A DNA stretch of 32,300 nucleotides from Verrucomicrobiales bacterium (GTDB lineage: Bacteria; Verrucomicrobiota; Verrucomicrobiia; Verrucomicrobiales; V1-33): assembly GCA_028293125.1 (NCBI GenBank), contig JAQGPJ010000019.1:1-32300 (forward strand). Direction: 5' to 3'. The translations under genes and the position numbers were made by a program. Below, piece after piece: positions 1 through 8,077 of this stretch. Each line of letters opens with the position of its first letter. Position 1 is the first letter of the stretch. The notes under the pieces are model-generated. The model saw nothing but the letters and a program-made list of their open reading frames with translations. It had not been told where the DNA came from and ran no database searches.

Positions 1-13
1 GAAACGCGGTCAT
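1..13 (-). CDS. Possible start of the next operon gene (runs off the window)
   Basis: An ATG at 13-11 on the minus strand overlaps the TGA of the KefF-like gene (12-10) in an ATGA arrangement, the same junction used between the KaiC-like and kinase genes of this operon. Only four codons plus one base are visible (M-T-A-F). KefF/KefG-type proteins are often encoded next to a KefB/KefC potassium/proton antiporter, so an antiporter is a reasonable guess, but nothing in the visible bases identifies the product. Confidence 0.35.
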
Positions 14-621
14 GAAACCAGCCCTCCCTGAAATCCGTCAATCCCGGGCAGACTGTGCACGGCTTCGGCATCCATATTCCCGTCCCTCAACGCCTCCAGC
101 AGCCGGGCGTAATCCTCCGCATGCTCCTCCAGCCGGTCCGGCTTCATCGTGAAGGTGCCCTGCACCAGAAATGGCGGCAGGAACCTCATGCCGCAAAGCC
201 GGGCCGTCTGTTCAAAGGGCACCAGCATCTGCCGTACGGTGTAAACATTCAGCCCGTCCCCGCTGTAGGATTCCGCCGCCCCTCCGGTGGTGACCGCGGA
301 GAGCAGCCGCTTGCCGTGCAGCGCCCGCCCGGTCTCGCCATAGGCGAATCCATGCTCCAGCACCAGGTCCATCCATTCCTTCAGAATGGCCGGGCACGAA
401 TACCAATAGAACGGATGCTGGAAAACAATCACGTCATGGGCCCGCAGCAGGTCCTGTTCCCGCGGCACGTCGATCATGAAATCGGAGTACTCCTCATAAA
501 GATCGCGCACCGTCACGCCCGCCACACTGCGCGCCGCAGCCAGCAGACGCCGGTTGCAGCGCGATTTCCGCAGCGCGGGATGCGCGAAAAGCACCAATAC
601 ACGGGGTTCCATCTCCACCAT
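10..621 (-). CDS. KefF/MdaB-type NAD(P)H:quinone oxidoreductase (flavodoxin-like fold)
   Basis: This is a soluble flavoprotein of the Flavodoxin_2 family, which contains KefF/KefG (ancillary subunits of glutathione-gated potassium efflux) and the MdaB/NQO quinone reductases. The first strand reads RVLVLFAHPA, the usual phosphate-binding start. The core HPFYWYSCPAILKEWMDLVL, followed by GFAYG and a TTGG loop, is characteristic of KefF and its relatives. At about 203 residues it has normal family length. The frame stays open back to a TTG at 672, but the family starts close to the first strand, so I prefer ATG 621 or ATG 612; neither has a convincing Shine-Dalgarno site. It is the third gene of the KaiC-like/kinase operon and overlaps a probable downstream gene. 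The family assignment is strong. Whether it works with a Kef channel depends on the gene outside the window. Confidence 0.85.
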   Translation of the reverse strand: MVEMEPRVLVLFAHPALRKSRCNRRLLAAARSVAGVTVRDLYEEYSDFMIDVPREQDLLRAHDVIVFQHPFYWYSCPAILKEWMDLVLEHGFAYGETGRALHGKRLLSAVTTGGAAESYSGDGLNVYTVRQMLVPFEQTARLCGMRFLPPFLVQGTFTMKPDRLEEHAEDYARLLEALRDGNMDAEAVHSLPGIDGFQGGLVS

Positions 622-680
622 GCCGGCGATCATGCGCGGCAGGCGGAAACTTACAAGTCCGGGGTCCGCCAAACCGCCGA

Positions 681-3600
681 TCAGCGGCCCAGCACGCGGC
701 GGATAGCCTCCTCCAGCTGGGCGATGCGGACCGGCTTGACGATGTGCTCCTGGAAGCCGGCCTCCTGGCTGCGCCGCAGATCCTCCTCCATGCCGTAGCC
801 GCTCATGGCGATGCCGGGCAGCTGATACTCATCGCGGATCCGCTGCATGAGGTCATAACCGGTGGCATCGGGCAGGCCCAGATCGCTGACCACCAAGTCA
901 AAGGGCTCGCCGGCCGCCAGCTCCAGAGCCGCGCCCACATTGTCCGCGGTTTTCACCGTGAACCCGCGGCGGCGCAGCAACTGGCTGAGCATGCGGGAGG
1001 TGTCGCCATGGTCCTCCACCAGCAGCAGCCGCCAGGAACGGGAGTCATTGCCGTCCGGATTTCCGAACGGTGCTGGCCTGCTGGCGGGCACATGGCAGCC
1101 AACCGGCAGTGTGACCGTGAAAACCGCCCCCTGCCCCGGTCCCCCGCTTTCAGCGGTGATGCAGCCCTCGTGCATCTCCACAAGGGCTTTGGAGATCGCC
1201 AGCCCCAGTCCCAGCCCGCCGAACTGACGGTTGATGAGGGGATCCCCTTGCTCGAAGGCGTCAAAAATCTTGGGCAGCACCCCGGGTTCAATCCCCTGCC
1301 CGTCGTCCCGCACCCTGACACGGACCCTGCCCTCCGGAGTCAGATCCGTATTCACACGGATGGACCCACCGGAGGGGGTGAATTTGATGGCGTTCTTGAC
1401 GAGGTTCCATAGCACCTGCTGCAGGCGGGCCGGATCGGCGCTGACCGTCACCGGTGCCGGTGCCGGGGTGCACTCCAGCTTCAGGGACTTCTCAAATGCC
1501 TGCGACTGGCAGATGCCGCACACTTCCCGCACCAGATGGTTCAGTTCCACGGGCTCCAGCCGCAGGGACAGCTTGCCGCTGCTGACGCGGCTCAAGTCCA
1601 GCAGGTCGTCGATAAGCTTGGTCTCCAGCTCCACGTTGCGCCGGATCATGGCCATGTCATTCCGCAGGTTCGGCGGCAGCGAGGAATCCACCTCCAGCAC
1701 GCCCACGGTCATCAGCACCGGCGTCAGCGGTGTCCTGAGCTCGTGGCTCAGCACCGCCAGAAAGCGGTCCTTGGCCAGATTGGCGGCCTCCGCCGCTTCC
1801 TTGGCCTCCTGAAGGACCTGCTCCTCCTTTTTCCGCTCCGTGATCAGGCGGGTGGAGCCGGCCACCGCCACAACAGTTCCGTCAGGACCGTAAACCGGGT
1901 TGTAAATATACTCATGAAAATCATCCACTCCGGCAGCGCTGGTCATGGAGGTTTCTCCCCGGATTGCGCGGCCGGTATGGATGACCTCCAGCAGTTCAGA
2001 ATTCAGTCGGCGGCCCAGTTCCTCGGGGTAATCCAGATCAAAAACATTTTTCCCCACCGCTTCCTCCAAAGTCACCCCCCAGAGGTCGAGGAGCGGCTTG
2101 TTGGCGTAGATGACACGGGCCTCGCGGTCGAAGGTGTAGGCGAGATCCGACATGTGGGACAGTGTGGCATCAAACAGGCAGGCCTGCTCCTCGATTTTTT
2201 TTGAAAGCTCGGCGACCTCCTGCTCCCGGAGCTTGCGCTGGGTGATATCGATAACAACCCCGGGAAAATGCAGTGGTCTGCCCCGCGCATTACGCTCCAC
2301 CTTGGCGCGGGCAGTCACCCAGCGGATGGTGTCGTCGCCGCACAGCAGCCGGCAATCCGTCTCCAGCTCCCCATCGGCACTGACCATCGCGGCCGCGATG
2401 CTGTCCTTCAGCCGTTCACGGTCCGCGGGATGCACGGCATGGAAGAACTCATTGATCGGGCTCTCAAGCGTGTCCGCCGGCAGGCAGAACATGCGGGCCA
2501 GGTTTTTGTCAGCAATGACAACATTCCTGGTGATATCCCAGCGCCAGGTGCCGATCTCCGCCGCCACCAGGATGGCTTCCACGCGTGCCCGGGCATCCCG
2601 GAGGGCCTCCTCCGTCTCCTTCTGCTCGGTGATGTCCTGCACCAGACCCAGCATGCCGGTCACCACACCGTTTCCATCACAGACCGGCCGGCCTTTGGCG
2701 GCCACCCACACGCGTGAACCGTCCGGACGGTTCACCCGGTACTCGATACTGTAGTCCTGCCGGCTGCGCACACTTTCCCTCAAAGCGGCCAGCGAGCGGG
2801 CACGGTCCCCCTCCTCCAGCAGCACCCGCATGGCTGACCCGGTAACCACTGCATCCGCGGGCACCCCATAGATCTCAGCCGTCCGGCCTGACATCCGCAG
2901 CACATCCGTGTCCGCCTCCCATGACCAGTCACCCAGCTTTCCGGCGGACAGGGCCAGGCTCAGCCGTTCGGCGGCTTTCTGCATATTGGAGTAAAGCTGG
3001 GCATTCTCCGTGGCAATCCGGCGGTGCTCCTGCTCACTGGCCCGCAGTTGGTCCGCCTGATGCAGACGGTCCAGGGCGATGGCGCCGTACTGGGATATGA
3101 GGCGGACAAACTCCAGATCCTGCTCCTCAAACGATGTCCGCGTGCGGCTGGCGAACGAAAGCGTGCCCAGCAGATCCTCCCCCACCACCAACGGGTAACA
3201 GGCATAGGCGGAAATGCCAAGCCGGCGGATATGGGCCACCTTGGGATCATCGGATTCCTGAAGATTGCTGACCACCACCGGCTGGCGCAGCTCCGCCGCC
3301 GTGCCGCACACCGTGGTGCCCCATTCCAGCCGCTGCAGGGAGACTGCAGCCTCCTGAGGAATGCCGGAGCAGGCCTGCAGCTCGAAGGCGTCCCTCTCCG
3401 GTGTGATCATGAAATTGAAAAACGCATCCACGCCCAGATGCGCGGCCACCCGGGGAAACAATTCCCGCATCACTTCATGCGGATCATGCGCGCCCAGCAG
3501 CCGGGCCAGGATTTCCGACAGCAGCCGGTCCTTTGTCCGCCGCTCCTCCCGCGCCTGCTCCTCCTTTTTGCGCTCCGAAATATTGCGCACGTAAAGCGAC

Positions 3601-4376
3601 AGGATTTCCGGACCTGGATAGGCGCAGATTTCCAGCCAGACGCCCAGCGGGGGATAATAGATCTCCAGGACCCCCTGCCGCTGCTCCTCCATGGTCCGGC
3701 GGTAAAACCGCCCCACCTCGGAATCCACGATGTCCGGAAACTTTTCCCAGACATTGCGCCCCAAGAAAGACTCTGCCGAGCCATGCAGCGGGGCCACCAG
3801 CTTCAGATAGCTGCCGTTGACGTATTTGAAGTTCCAGTCCCGGTCCAGCGAGGCGAAGGCATCGCTGATGCTCTCCAAAGTATCGCGCAGCCGCAGCTCG
3901 CTGGCCTGCTGCTGATGCAGCAGATCGCGCACCTGGTACTGCCATTTCCGGGTGCGGGCGGCGGTCTCCACATGGCTGAGCAGGGTTTCCGGATGGAAGG
4001 GCCGCTCCAGGAGAGTGACATTGCCCACCGCGCCGTCCGTCATCAGCCGCCGCAGCCGCTGCCGCCCCGACTCGCCACTGCCGGTGATGATGGTTACCGG
4101 CAGATCGGACCAGGATGGCTGTCCCGCCAGCGCTTTTGAGAAATCCGCAGTGGATGCCGGGCCTAGCGTTTCCTCCGCCAGCATCACCATGGCGCATCCG
4201 CTGCCCATCTCCTGCCGGAGACCCGCCATATCCTGGCAGACGGTCACGGGGAACCCCGCCTCCTGCAGAAACCTCCTGGTCAGCCGGGCATCGTTTCCCG
4301 TGGGGGCATAAAGCAGAATACGCTTCTCCAGGGAGGAATCCGGACTGGCGAGGGAAAGCGCGGAGGAATCGCTCAT
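681..4376 (-). CDS. Hybrid sensor histidine kinase: degenerate receiver, PAS, GAF, 3 PAS, HisKA, HATPase, receiver
   Basis: A 1231-residue cytoplasmic hybrid kinase with no membrane segment. Domains in order: an N-terminal receiver-like domain (about 18-140) that lacks the phospho-acceptor Asp (the strand reads VMLAEETL); PAS (about 160-270); GAF (about 282-440); three further PAS domains (from about 469, 596 and 729); HisKA with His878 in LSHELRTPL; HATPase_c with N-box Asn995 in NLVKNAIKF, DDGQGIE and GLGLGLAISKAL; and a C-terminal receiver (about 1110-1231) with Asp1165 in VVSDLGLPDATG and the KP lysine. It would autophosphorylate on His878 and pass phosphate to its own receiver, with an unknown phosphotransfer partner or output beyond that. 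Its ATG overlaps the stop of the KaiC-like gene (ATGA), so translation is probably coupled. KaiC-like ATPases are commonly encoded beside such multi-PAS kinases. The signal sensed cannot be read from the sequence. Confidence 0.95.
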   Translation of the reverse strand: MSDSSALSLASPDSSLEKRILLYAPTGNDARLTRRFLQEAGFPVTVCQDMAGLRQEMGSGCAMVMLAEETLGPASTADFSKALAGQPSWSDLPVTIITGSGESGRQRLRRLMTDGAVGNVTLLERPFHPETLLSHVETAARTRKWQYQVRDLLHQQQASELRLRDTLESISDAFASLDRDWNFKYVNGSYLKLVAPLHGSAESFLGRNVWEKFPDIVDSEVGRFYRRTMEEQRQGVLEIYYPPLGVWLEICAYPGPEILSLYVRNISERKKEEQAREERRTKDRLLSEILARLLGAHDPHEVMRELFPRVAAHLGVDAFFNFMITPERDAFELQACSGIPQEAAVSLQRLEWGTTVCGTAAELRQPVVVSNLQESDDPKVAHIRRLGISAYACYPLVVGEDLLGTLSFASRTRTSFEEQDLEFVRLISQYGAIALDRLHQADQLRASEQEHRRIATENAQLYSNMQKAAERLSLALSAGKLGDWSWEADTDVLRMSGRTAEIYGVPADAVVTGSAMRVLLEEGDRARSLAALRESVRSRQDYSIEYRVNRPDGSRVWVAAKGRPVCDGNGVVTGMLGLVQDITEQKETEEALRDARARVEAILVAAEIGTWRWDITRNVVIADKNLARMFCLPADTLESPINEFFHAVHPADRERLKDSIAAAMVSADGELETDCRLLCGDDTIRWVTARAKVERNARGRPLHFPGVVIDITQRKLREQEVAELSKKIEEQACLFDATLSHMSDLAYTFDREARVIYANKPLLDLWGVTLEEAVGKNVFDLDYPEELGRRLNSELLEVIHTGRAIRGETSMTSAAGVDDFHEYIYNPVYGPDGTVVAVAGSTRLITERKKEEQVLQEAKEAAEAANLAKDRFLAVLSHELRTPLTPVLMTVGVLEVDSSLPPNLRNDMAMIRRNVELETKLIDDLLDLSRVSSGKLSLRLEPVELNHLVREVCGICQSQAFEKSLKLECTPAPAPVTVSADPARLQQVLWNLVKNAIKFTPSGGSIRVNTDLTPEGRVRVRVRDDGQGIEPGVLPKIFDAFEQGDPLINRQFGGLGLGLAISKALVEMHEGCITAESGGPGQGAVFTVTLPVGCHVPASRPAPFGNPDGNDSRSWRLLLVEDHGDTSRMLSQLLRRRGFTVKTADNVGAALELAAGEPFDLVVSDLGLPDATGYDLMQRIRDEYQLPGIAMSGYGMEEDLRRSQEAGFQEHIVKPVRIAQLEEAIRRVLGR

Positions 4377-5902
4377 ACAGGATTGGAATTGGCCATGCCG
4401 TCCGCTGGAGGTTCCATGTGGGAGATGATCGGAATGCCCGTCAGCACACCCTGCATATGCACAAGCGGCTGGCCAATCACCACCCCGTTGGGCCCCAGGC
4501 TCATTTCCCGGATGGTGCGCTCGTGATCGCCACTGCGTTTCTTGATGACGGAAATAGCCTGCTTCACCGCGCCCCGGTCTTCAAAGTAGCGCAGCAGCAC
4601 CACCGTGTCCGCCAGATAGGACAGATCCACCTTGGAATGCATGGTCCCGATAACGCCTGTCTGCGTCAGAATCATCAGGGAAATGACGCCTTGCTGGTTC
4701 AGATAGGCCAACAGCTCGTGCAGCTGCAGGTACAGGTAGCGGTCCACCGGCATGGCGTTGAGATAACCATTGAGGCTGTCAATCACCAACATCCTGACCC
4801 CCTCTTTATTCACCTGTTGCGCAATCCGGTGGGCGAATTCCCCTGGAGAGATTTCAGCAGGATCGACTTGCTGCAAAGTCACCAGCCCGCTTTCCACATG
4901 GGGCCGCAGATCCATGCCCAGCTGGGCGGACCGGTTAAGCAGCGTTCCGATAGTCTCATCAAAAATGAGCATCAGACTTTTTATGCCCCCGAGAGCGGCC
5001 TGCAGTATAAATTTTATGGTCAGCGTCGATTTGCCCGTGCCCGGCGGGCCCATCAGGATATTGCTGGTCCCCCGGTCGAGCCCGCCCCCCAGCAGTGCAT
5101 CCAGCTCCTTCAGCCCGGATGCAAAACGGGTCCGCTCAAAATGGGTGAAACGCTGGGCCGCCGTCAGCCGCGGGAATACCGTCATCCCCCCCGTGCGCAG
5201 CAGCAAATCGTGATAGCCTTCCAGAAAAGCCGAGCCCCGCAGCTTATCCACGGTCATCTGCCGCCGCAGCACCCCATAATCCGGTGAAGTGCAGTGGAGG
5301 GAAATCACGCCATGGGCTATACTTTCCACCTGAAGGTCATTCTGGGCGGCCGAGCGGTCATCCAGAAACAGCACCGTGGTCCGGCGCTGGCTGAAATACT
5401 GCTTGAACTGGAGAATCTGCCGCCGGTAGCGCAGGGAGGTCTCCGCCAGCAGGCGCATCTCGGACAGCGAATCAAAAACCACCCGCCGTGGGTTCACCCG
5501 GTTGATCACCGCCAGCAGCGCCTCTGTGGTCCGGTTCAGCTCCACCTCGGAGGTATGGAAAAATGTGTGGTTTCCCTCCTCCTCCAGCACTTCCTGCATG
5601 GATGAAAGCTCAAAGAGCTCCAACCCCTCCAGATTCCATCCATGGGATTGCGCGACGATCTCCAGTTCCTCCTGGGTTTCCGACAGGGTGATGTACAGGC
5701 CGGTTTCGCCCATCCGCACACCTTCCAGCAGAAATTGAACCGCCAGCGTCGTCTTTCCCGCTCCTGGATCGCCTTTGATCAGGTACAGTCGGTGGACGGG
5801 AAAACCGCCGCCCAACACCTCATCCAGGCCAAGCACGCCGGTCGAAGCGCGGAGCGGCGGTGTGCGCGGTATTTCAGACGGGGAAACAGCGGATTGGGGC
5901 AT
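4373..5902 (-). CDS. KaiC-like double-domain RecA-superfamily ATPase
   Basis: A 509-residue protein with two KaiC domains. Each opens with the LGGG motif and a Walker A: GDPGAGKT at 44-51 and GPPGTGKS with Lys291. Each also has the acidic catalytic region (TLSETQEE in the first, IFDET in the second). The length matches cyanobacterial KaiC (about 519). The C-terminal region LSYLADTVVLLRYFE aligns by eye with the phosphorylated segment of KaiC; Ser428 sits at the S431-like position and Tyr429 replaces the Thr. No kaiA or kaiB gene is present, so the annotation 'circadian clock protein' would be misleading. KaiC-like proteins outside cyanobacteria are usually signalling ATPases that act with histidine kinases, and here the next gene is one, overlapping by four bases. 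It is the first gene of the operon. ATG 5902 has no clear Shine-Dalgarno site. Confidence 0.93.
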   Translation of the reverse strand: MPQSAVSPSEIPRTPPLRASTGVLGLDEVLGGGFPVHRLYLIKGDPGAGKTTLAVQFLLEGVRMGETGLYITLSETQEELEIVAQSHGWNLEGLELFELSSMQEVLEEEGNHTFFHTSEVELNRTTEALLAVINRVNPRRVVFDSLSEMRLLAETSLRYRRQILQFKQYFSQRRTTVLFLDDRSAAQNDLQVESIAHGVISLHCTSPDYGVLRRQMTVDKLRGSAFLEGYHDLLLRTGGMTVFPRLTAAQRFTHFERTRFASGLKELDALLGGGLDRGTSNILMGPPGTGKSTLTIKFILQAALGGIKSLMLIFDETIGTLLNRSAQLGMDLRPHVESGLVTLQQVDPAEISPGEFAHRIAQQVNKEGVRMLVIDSLNGYLNAMPVDRYLYLQLHELLAYLNQQGVISLMILTQTGVIGTMHSKVDLSYLADTVVLLRYFEDRGAVKQAISVIKKRSGDHERTIREMSLGPNGVVIGQPLVHMQGVLTGIPIISHMEPPADGMANSNPV

Positions 5903-6139
5903 GACTCGGATATGGCAGTGACTGTGGCTTCCAGGCGGGGGAAGCGGAACCCGGGCATTGTGGCTGCAACTTCTCCATCATCAATACGGCATGAGTAAAA
6001 ATAAGGGCGCTTGAGTTCATAGTCTTCCCCGGTTGATTCCGGCACTTTGTGCTTCAGGCACAGCCCCGAAAGAAACCGGAATAGGGTTGCGCTGCCCGTC
6101 ATTTGGCCCGAAGCAGCGGGTTCCATTTTTTTATTTATC
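5903..6139. promoter_or_regulatory. Divergent intergenic region between the KaiC-like operon and der
   Basis: These 237 bases separate the divergent starts of the KaiC-like gene (5902, minus) and der (6140, plus), so promoters for both should lie here. The region is somewhat more AT-rich than its surroundings, especially just before der (6123-6139, a run of T and A). I see no consensus -35/-10 pair and no operator that I would commit to. Confidence 0.35.
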
Positions 6140-7918
6140 ATGAAGGTTTCGCGCAACAAGGACCGGATCGTCGCCATCGTGGGACGGCCAAATGTGGGCA
6201 AAAGTGCCCTCTTCAACCGCCTCGCGGGCCGCCGCATCGCCATTGTGCACGACATGCCCGGTGTCACCCGCGACCGCCTGACCGCACCCGTGAAGGGTTC
6301 TCGGATTCCCCTTCAGGTCATGGACACCGGCGGCATCGGAGCCACCTTGGAGGACAGTTTCGGCGCCATGGTGCGGGTGGAGGCGGAGATCGCCATTGCC
6401 GCCGCCGATGTCATCCTGTTTGTGGTGGACGCCTTGGCTGGCATGCACCCCATCGACCAGTCGGTGGCCGAACTGCTCCGCCGGCAGGGCAAGCCGGTCA
6501 TCCTTGGACTCAACAAAGCGGACGATCCCAAGCACGACCACATCCTGGCGGACTTCGGCCGACTGGGGTTCAAACTCACCGCTGCCTTCAGCGCCGAGCA
6601 TGGCCGCGGCATTGACCGGCTGATCCGGGTCTGTGAAGAGGCTGCGCCACCGGTGGAATCCGGTCCGTCCACGGACACGGAACCCCCGGCGGACGGGGAG
6701 GAGGGCCAGCCCGCCCCCCAGGCTGGAAAGGAAATCCGCCTCGCCATCATCGGGCGGCCCAACGTGGGCAAGTCGTCCCTTTTCAACGCCATCCTGAAGG
6801 ATGACCGGGCGATGGTCAGTGAGATCGCCGGCACCACCCGGGACTCCATCGACAGCGATTACACCCACCGGGGCCAGCGGTATCTGCTGATCGACACCGC
6901 CGGCATCCGGAAGAAGGCTAAAATCGACACCAGCGTGGAGGCTTACAGCGTGGCCCGCAGCGAGCGCAGCATCCGCCGCGCCGACCTCTGTGCTCTGGTG
7001 ATCGACGCCGAGCGCGGCGTGGCCGAGCAGGAGCGCAAAATTGCCGGCACCATCCTCGAGGAGAACAAACCCTGCATCATCATCGCCAACAAATTCGACC
7101 TCTTCCTGCCGGACGGCACCATGAAGGAGCGCCTCGAGGCGCTGGAGGACCATGTCCGCCGGGAACTGTTCTTTCTGCACTACGCCCCCCTGGTGGCGGT
7201 CAGCGCCAAGGAGGGGATGAACCTCAGCAAAATTTTCGGTGCCATCGATCTGGTGAAAAAGGCCAGCGACAACGGCATGAGCACCGGCCAGTTCAACCGC
7301 CTGCTGCAGGATGCCATTGAGCGCACTCCGCCGCCCCATGTCCGGGGCCGGCGCTTCAAGCTGCTCTACGCCACCCTGGCGCGCGAGGAGATGCCGCGTC
7401 CCATCATGGCCCCGCGGGTGGTCCTCTTTGTGAATCACGAAGATCTGATGCCCGCCACCTACCGCCGGTATCTGGAGAACACCGTGCGCGGCAGCATGGA
7501 GTACGAGGGGCTGCCCATCCGCTTCGACATCCGCGCCCGTGAGAAGCGTCAGGGCAATGTCCGCGATCTGTGGAAACCTGACACCCGCGGTACCGGAGGG
7601 CGTCAGGGCCGCCGCAAGGAGGATGCGGTGAGCGGCAGAAAGGTCAAAGAGCAGGAAAACAAGGGAAAGGAGACCGAAGGCCGCCCTCCGCGCTTGGAAA
7701 CCGCTTTCCCAGCCCGGAAATCCGCTGCCAAAAAATCTCCCTCCGACCGCAAACCATCGGCCAAACGTCCCGCCAGCAAGCGACCCGCCGCCAAGCGCCC
7801 GGCAGGCAAACGTCCTGCCGCCAAGCGCCCGGCAGGCAGGGGAGCAGCGGCCAAACGACCTGCCCCCCGTGGCAAAACCTCCCTGCGCCAGACCGTCAAA
7901 AAGCGCTCCCGGAGATAA
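6140..7918 (+). CDS. der: Ribosome-assembly GTPase Der (EngA) with long basic C-terminal tail
   Basis: Der is an essential tandem GTPase needed for 50S ribosomal subunit assembly. Two GTPase domains are visible, each with GRPNVGKS as P-loop (15-22 and 205-212). The first has DTGG and NKADD, the second GTTRDSID, DTAGIRKKAK and NKFD. They are followed by the KH-like domain, which ends near residue 475. ATG 6140 (MKVSRNKDR) is chosen because the family begins directly before the first G domain; the open frame upstream reads as non-coding. The two G domains are joined by an acidic, proline-rich linker (about 168-198). After the KH-like domain come about 110 extra residues rich in Lys, Arg, Pro and Ala, built on KRPA/KRPG units, so the protein has 592 residues against roughly 430-490 usually. 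The tail is probably disordered and RNA-binding. Confidence 0.97.
   Translation: MKVSRNKDRIVAIVGRPNVGKSALFNRLAGRRIAIVHDMPGVTRDRLTAPVKGSRIPLQVMDTGGIGATLEDSFGAMVRVEAEIAIAAADVILFVVDALAGMHPIDQSVAELLRRQGKPVILGLNKADDPKHDHILADFGRLGFKLTAAFSAEHGRGIDRLIRVCEEAAPPVESGPSTDTEPPADGEEGQPAPQAGKEIRLAIIGRPNVGKSSLFNAILKDDRAMVSEIAGTTRDSIDSDYTHRGQRYLLIDTAGIRKKAKIDTSVEAYSVARSERSIRRADLCALVIDAERGVAEQERKIAGTILEENKPCIIIANKFDLFLPDGTMKERLEALEDHVRRELFFLHYAPLVAVSAKEGMNLSKIFGAIDLVKKASDNGMSTGQFNRLLQDAIERTPPPHVRGRRFKLLYATLAREEMPRPIMAPRVVLFVNHEDLMPATYRRYLENTVRGSMEYEGLPIRFDIRAREKRQGNVRDLWKPDTRGTGGRQGRRKEDAVSGRKVKEQENKGKETEGRPPRLETAFPARKSAAKKSPSDRKPSAKRPASKRPAAKRPAGKRPAAKRPAGRGAAAKRPAPRGKTSLRQTVKKRSRR
7773..7860 (+). repeat. Tandem repeat encoding the KRPA/KRPG tail of Der
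   Basis: A 22-base stretch at 7787-7808 recurs exactly at 7817-7838, giving a 30-base (10-residue) period. Degenerate copies flank it on both sides. The repeat stays in frame and encodes alternating K-R-P-A/G-x units inside the der C-terminal extension. Such repeats can change copy number by slippage without shifting the frame. Confidence 0.75.
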
Positions 7919-8077
7919 GCCGGCATGAAGGAGGCGCCTCCCGTTCCGGGCTTCCACATGTTGCTGAAACCGCCCTCTGTCGCAGGCGGACAGCGGAGGT
8001 GCGGGGGACGCACAGAATGGACAAGTGCCTGAGAAAGCGGTTGCGCGAGTCGTTCCAGTCAGGCCTCAGTCCGCCAT

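Noticed and set aside
5779-6267. 162-codon minus-strand frame across the KaiC-like/der spacer
   Set aside because: It overlaps the starts of both strongly supported genes in other frames and shows no family pattern.
7930-7941. GGAGGCGCCTCC palindrome after der as a terminator
   Set aside because: It has no loop and no T tract, so it would not form a normal terminator hairpin.
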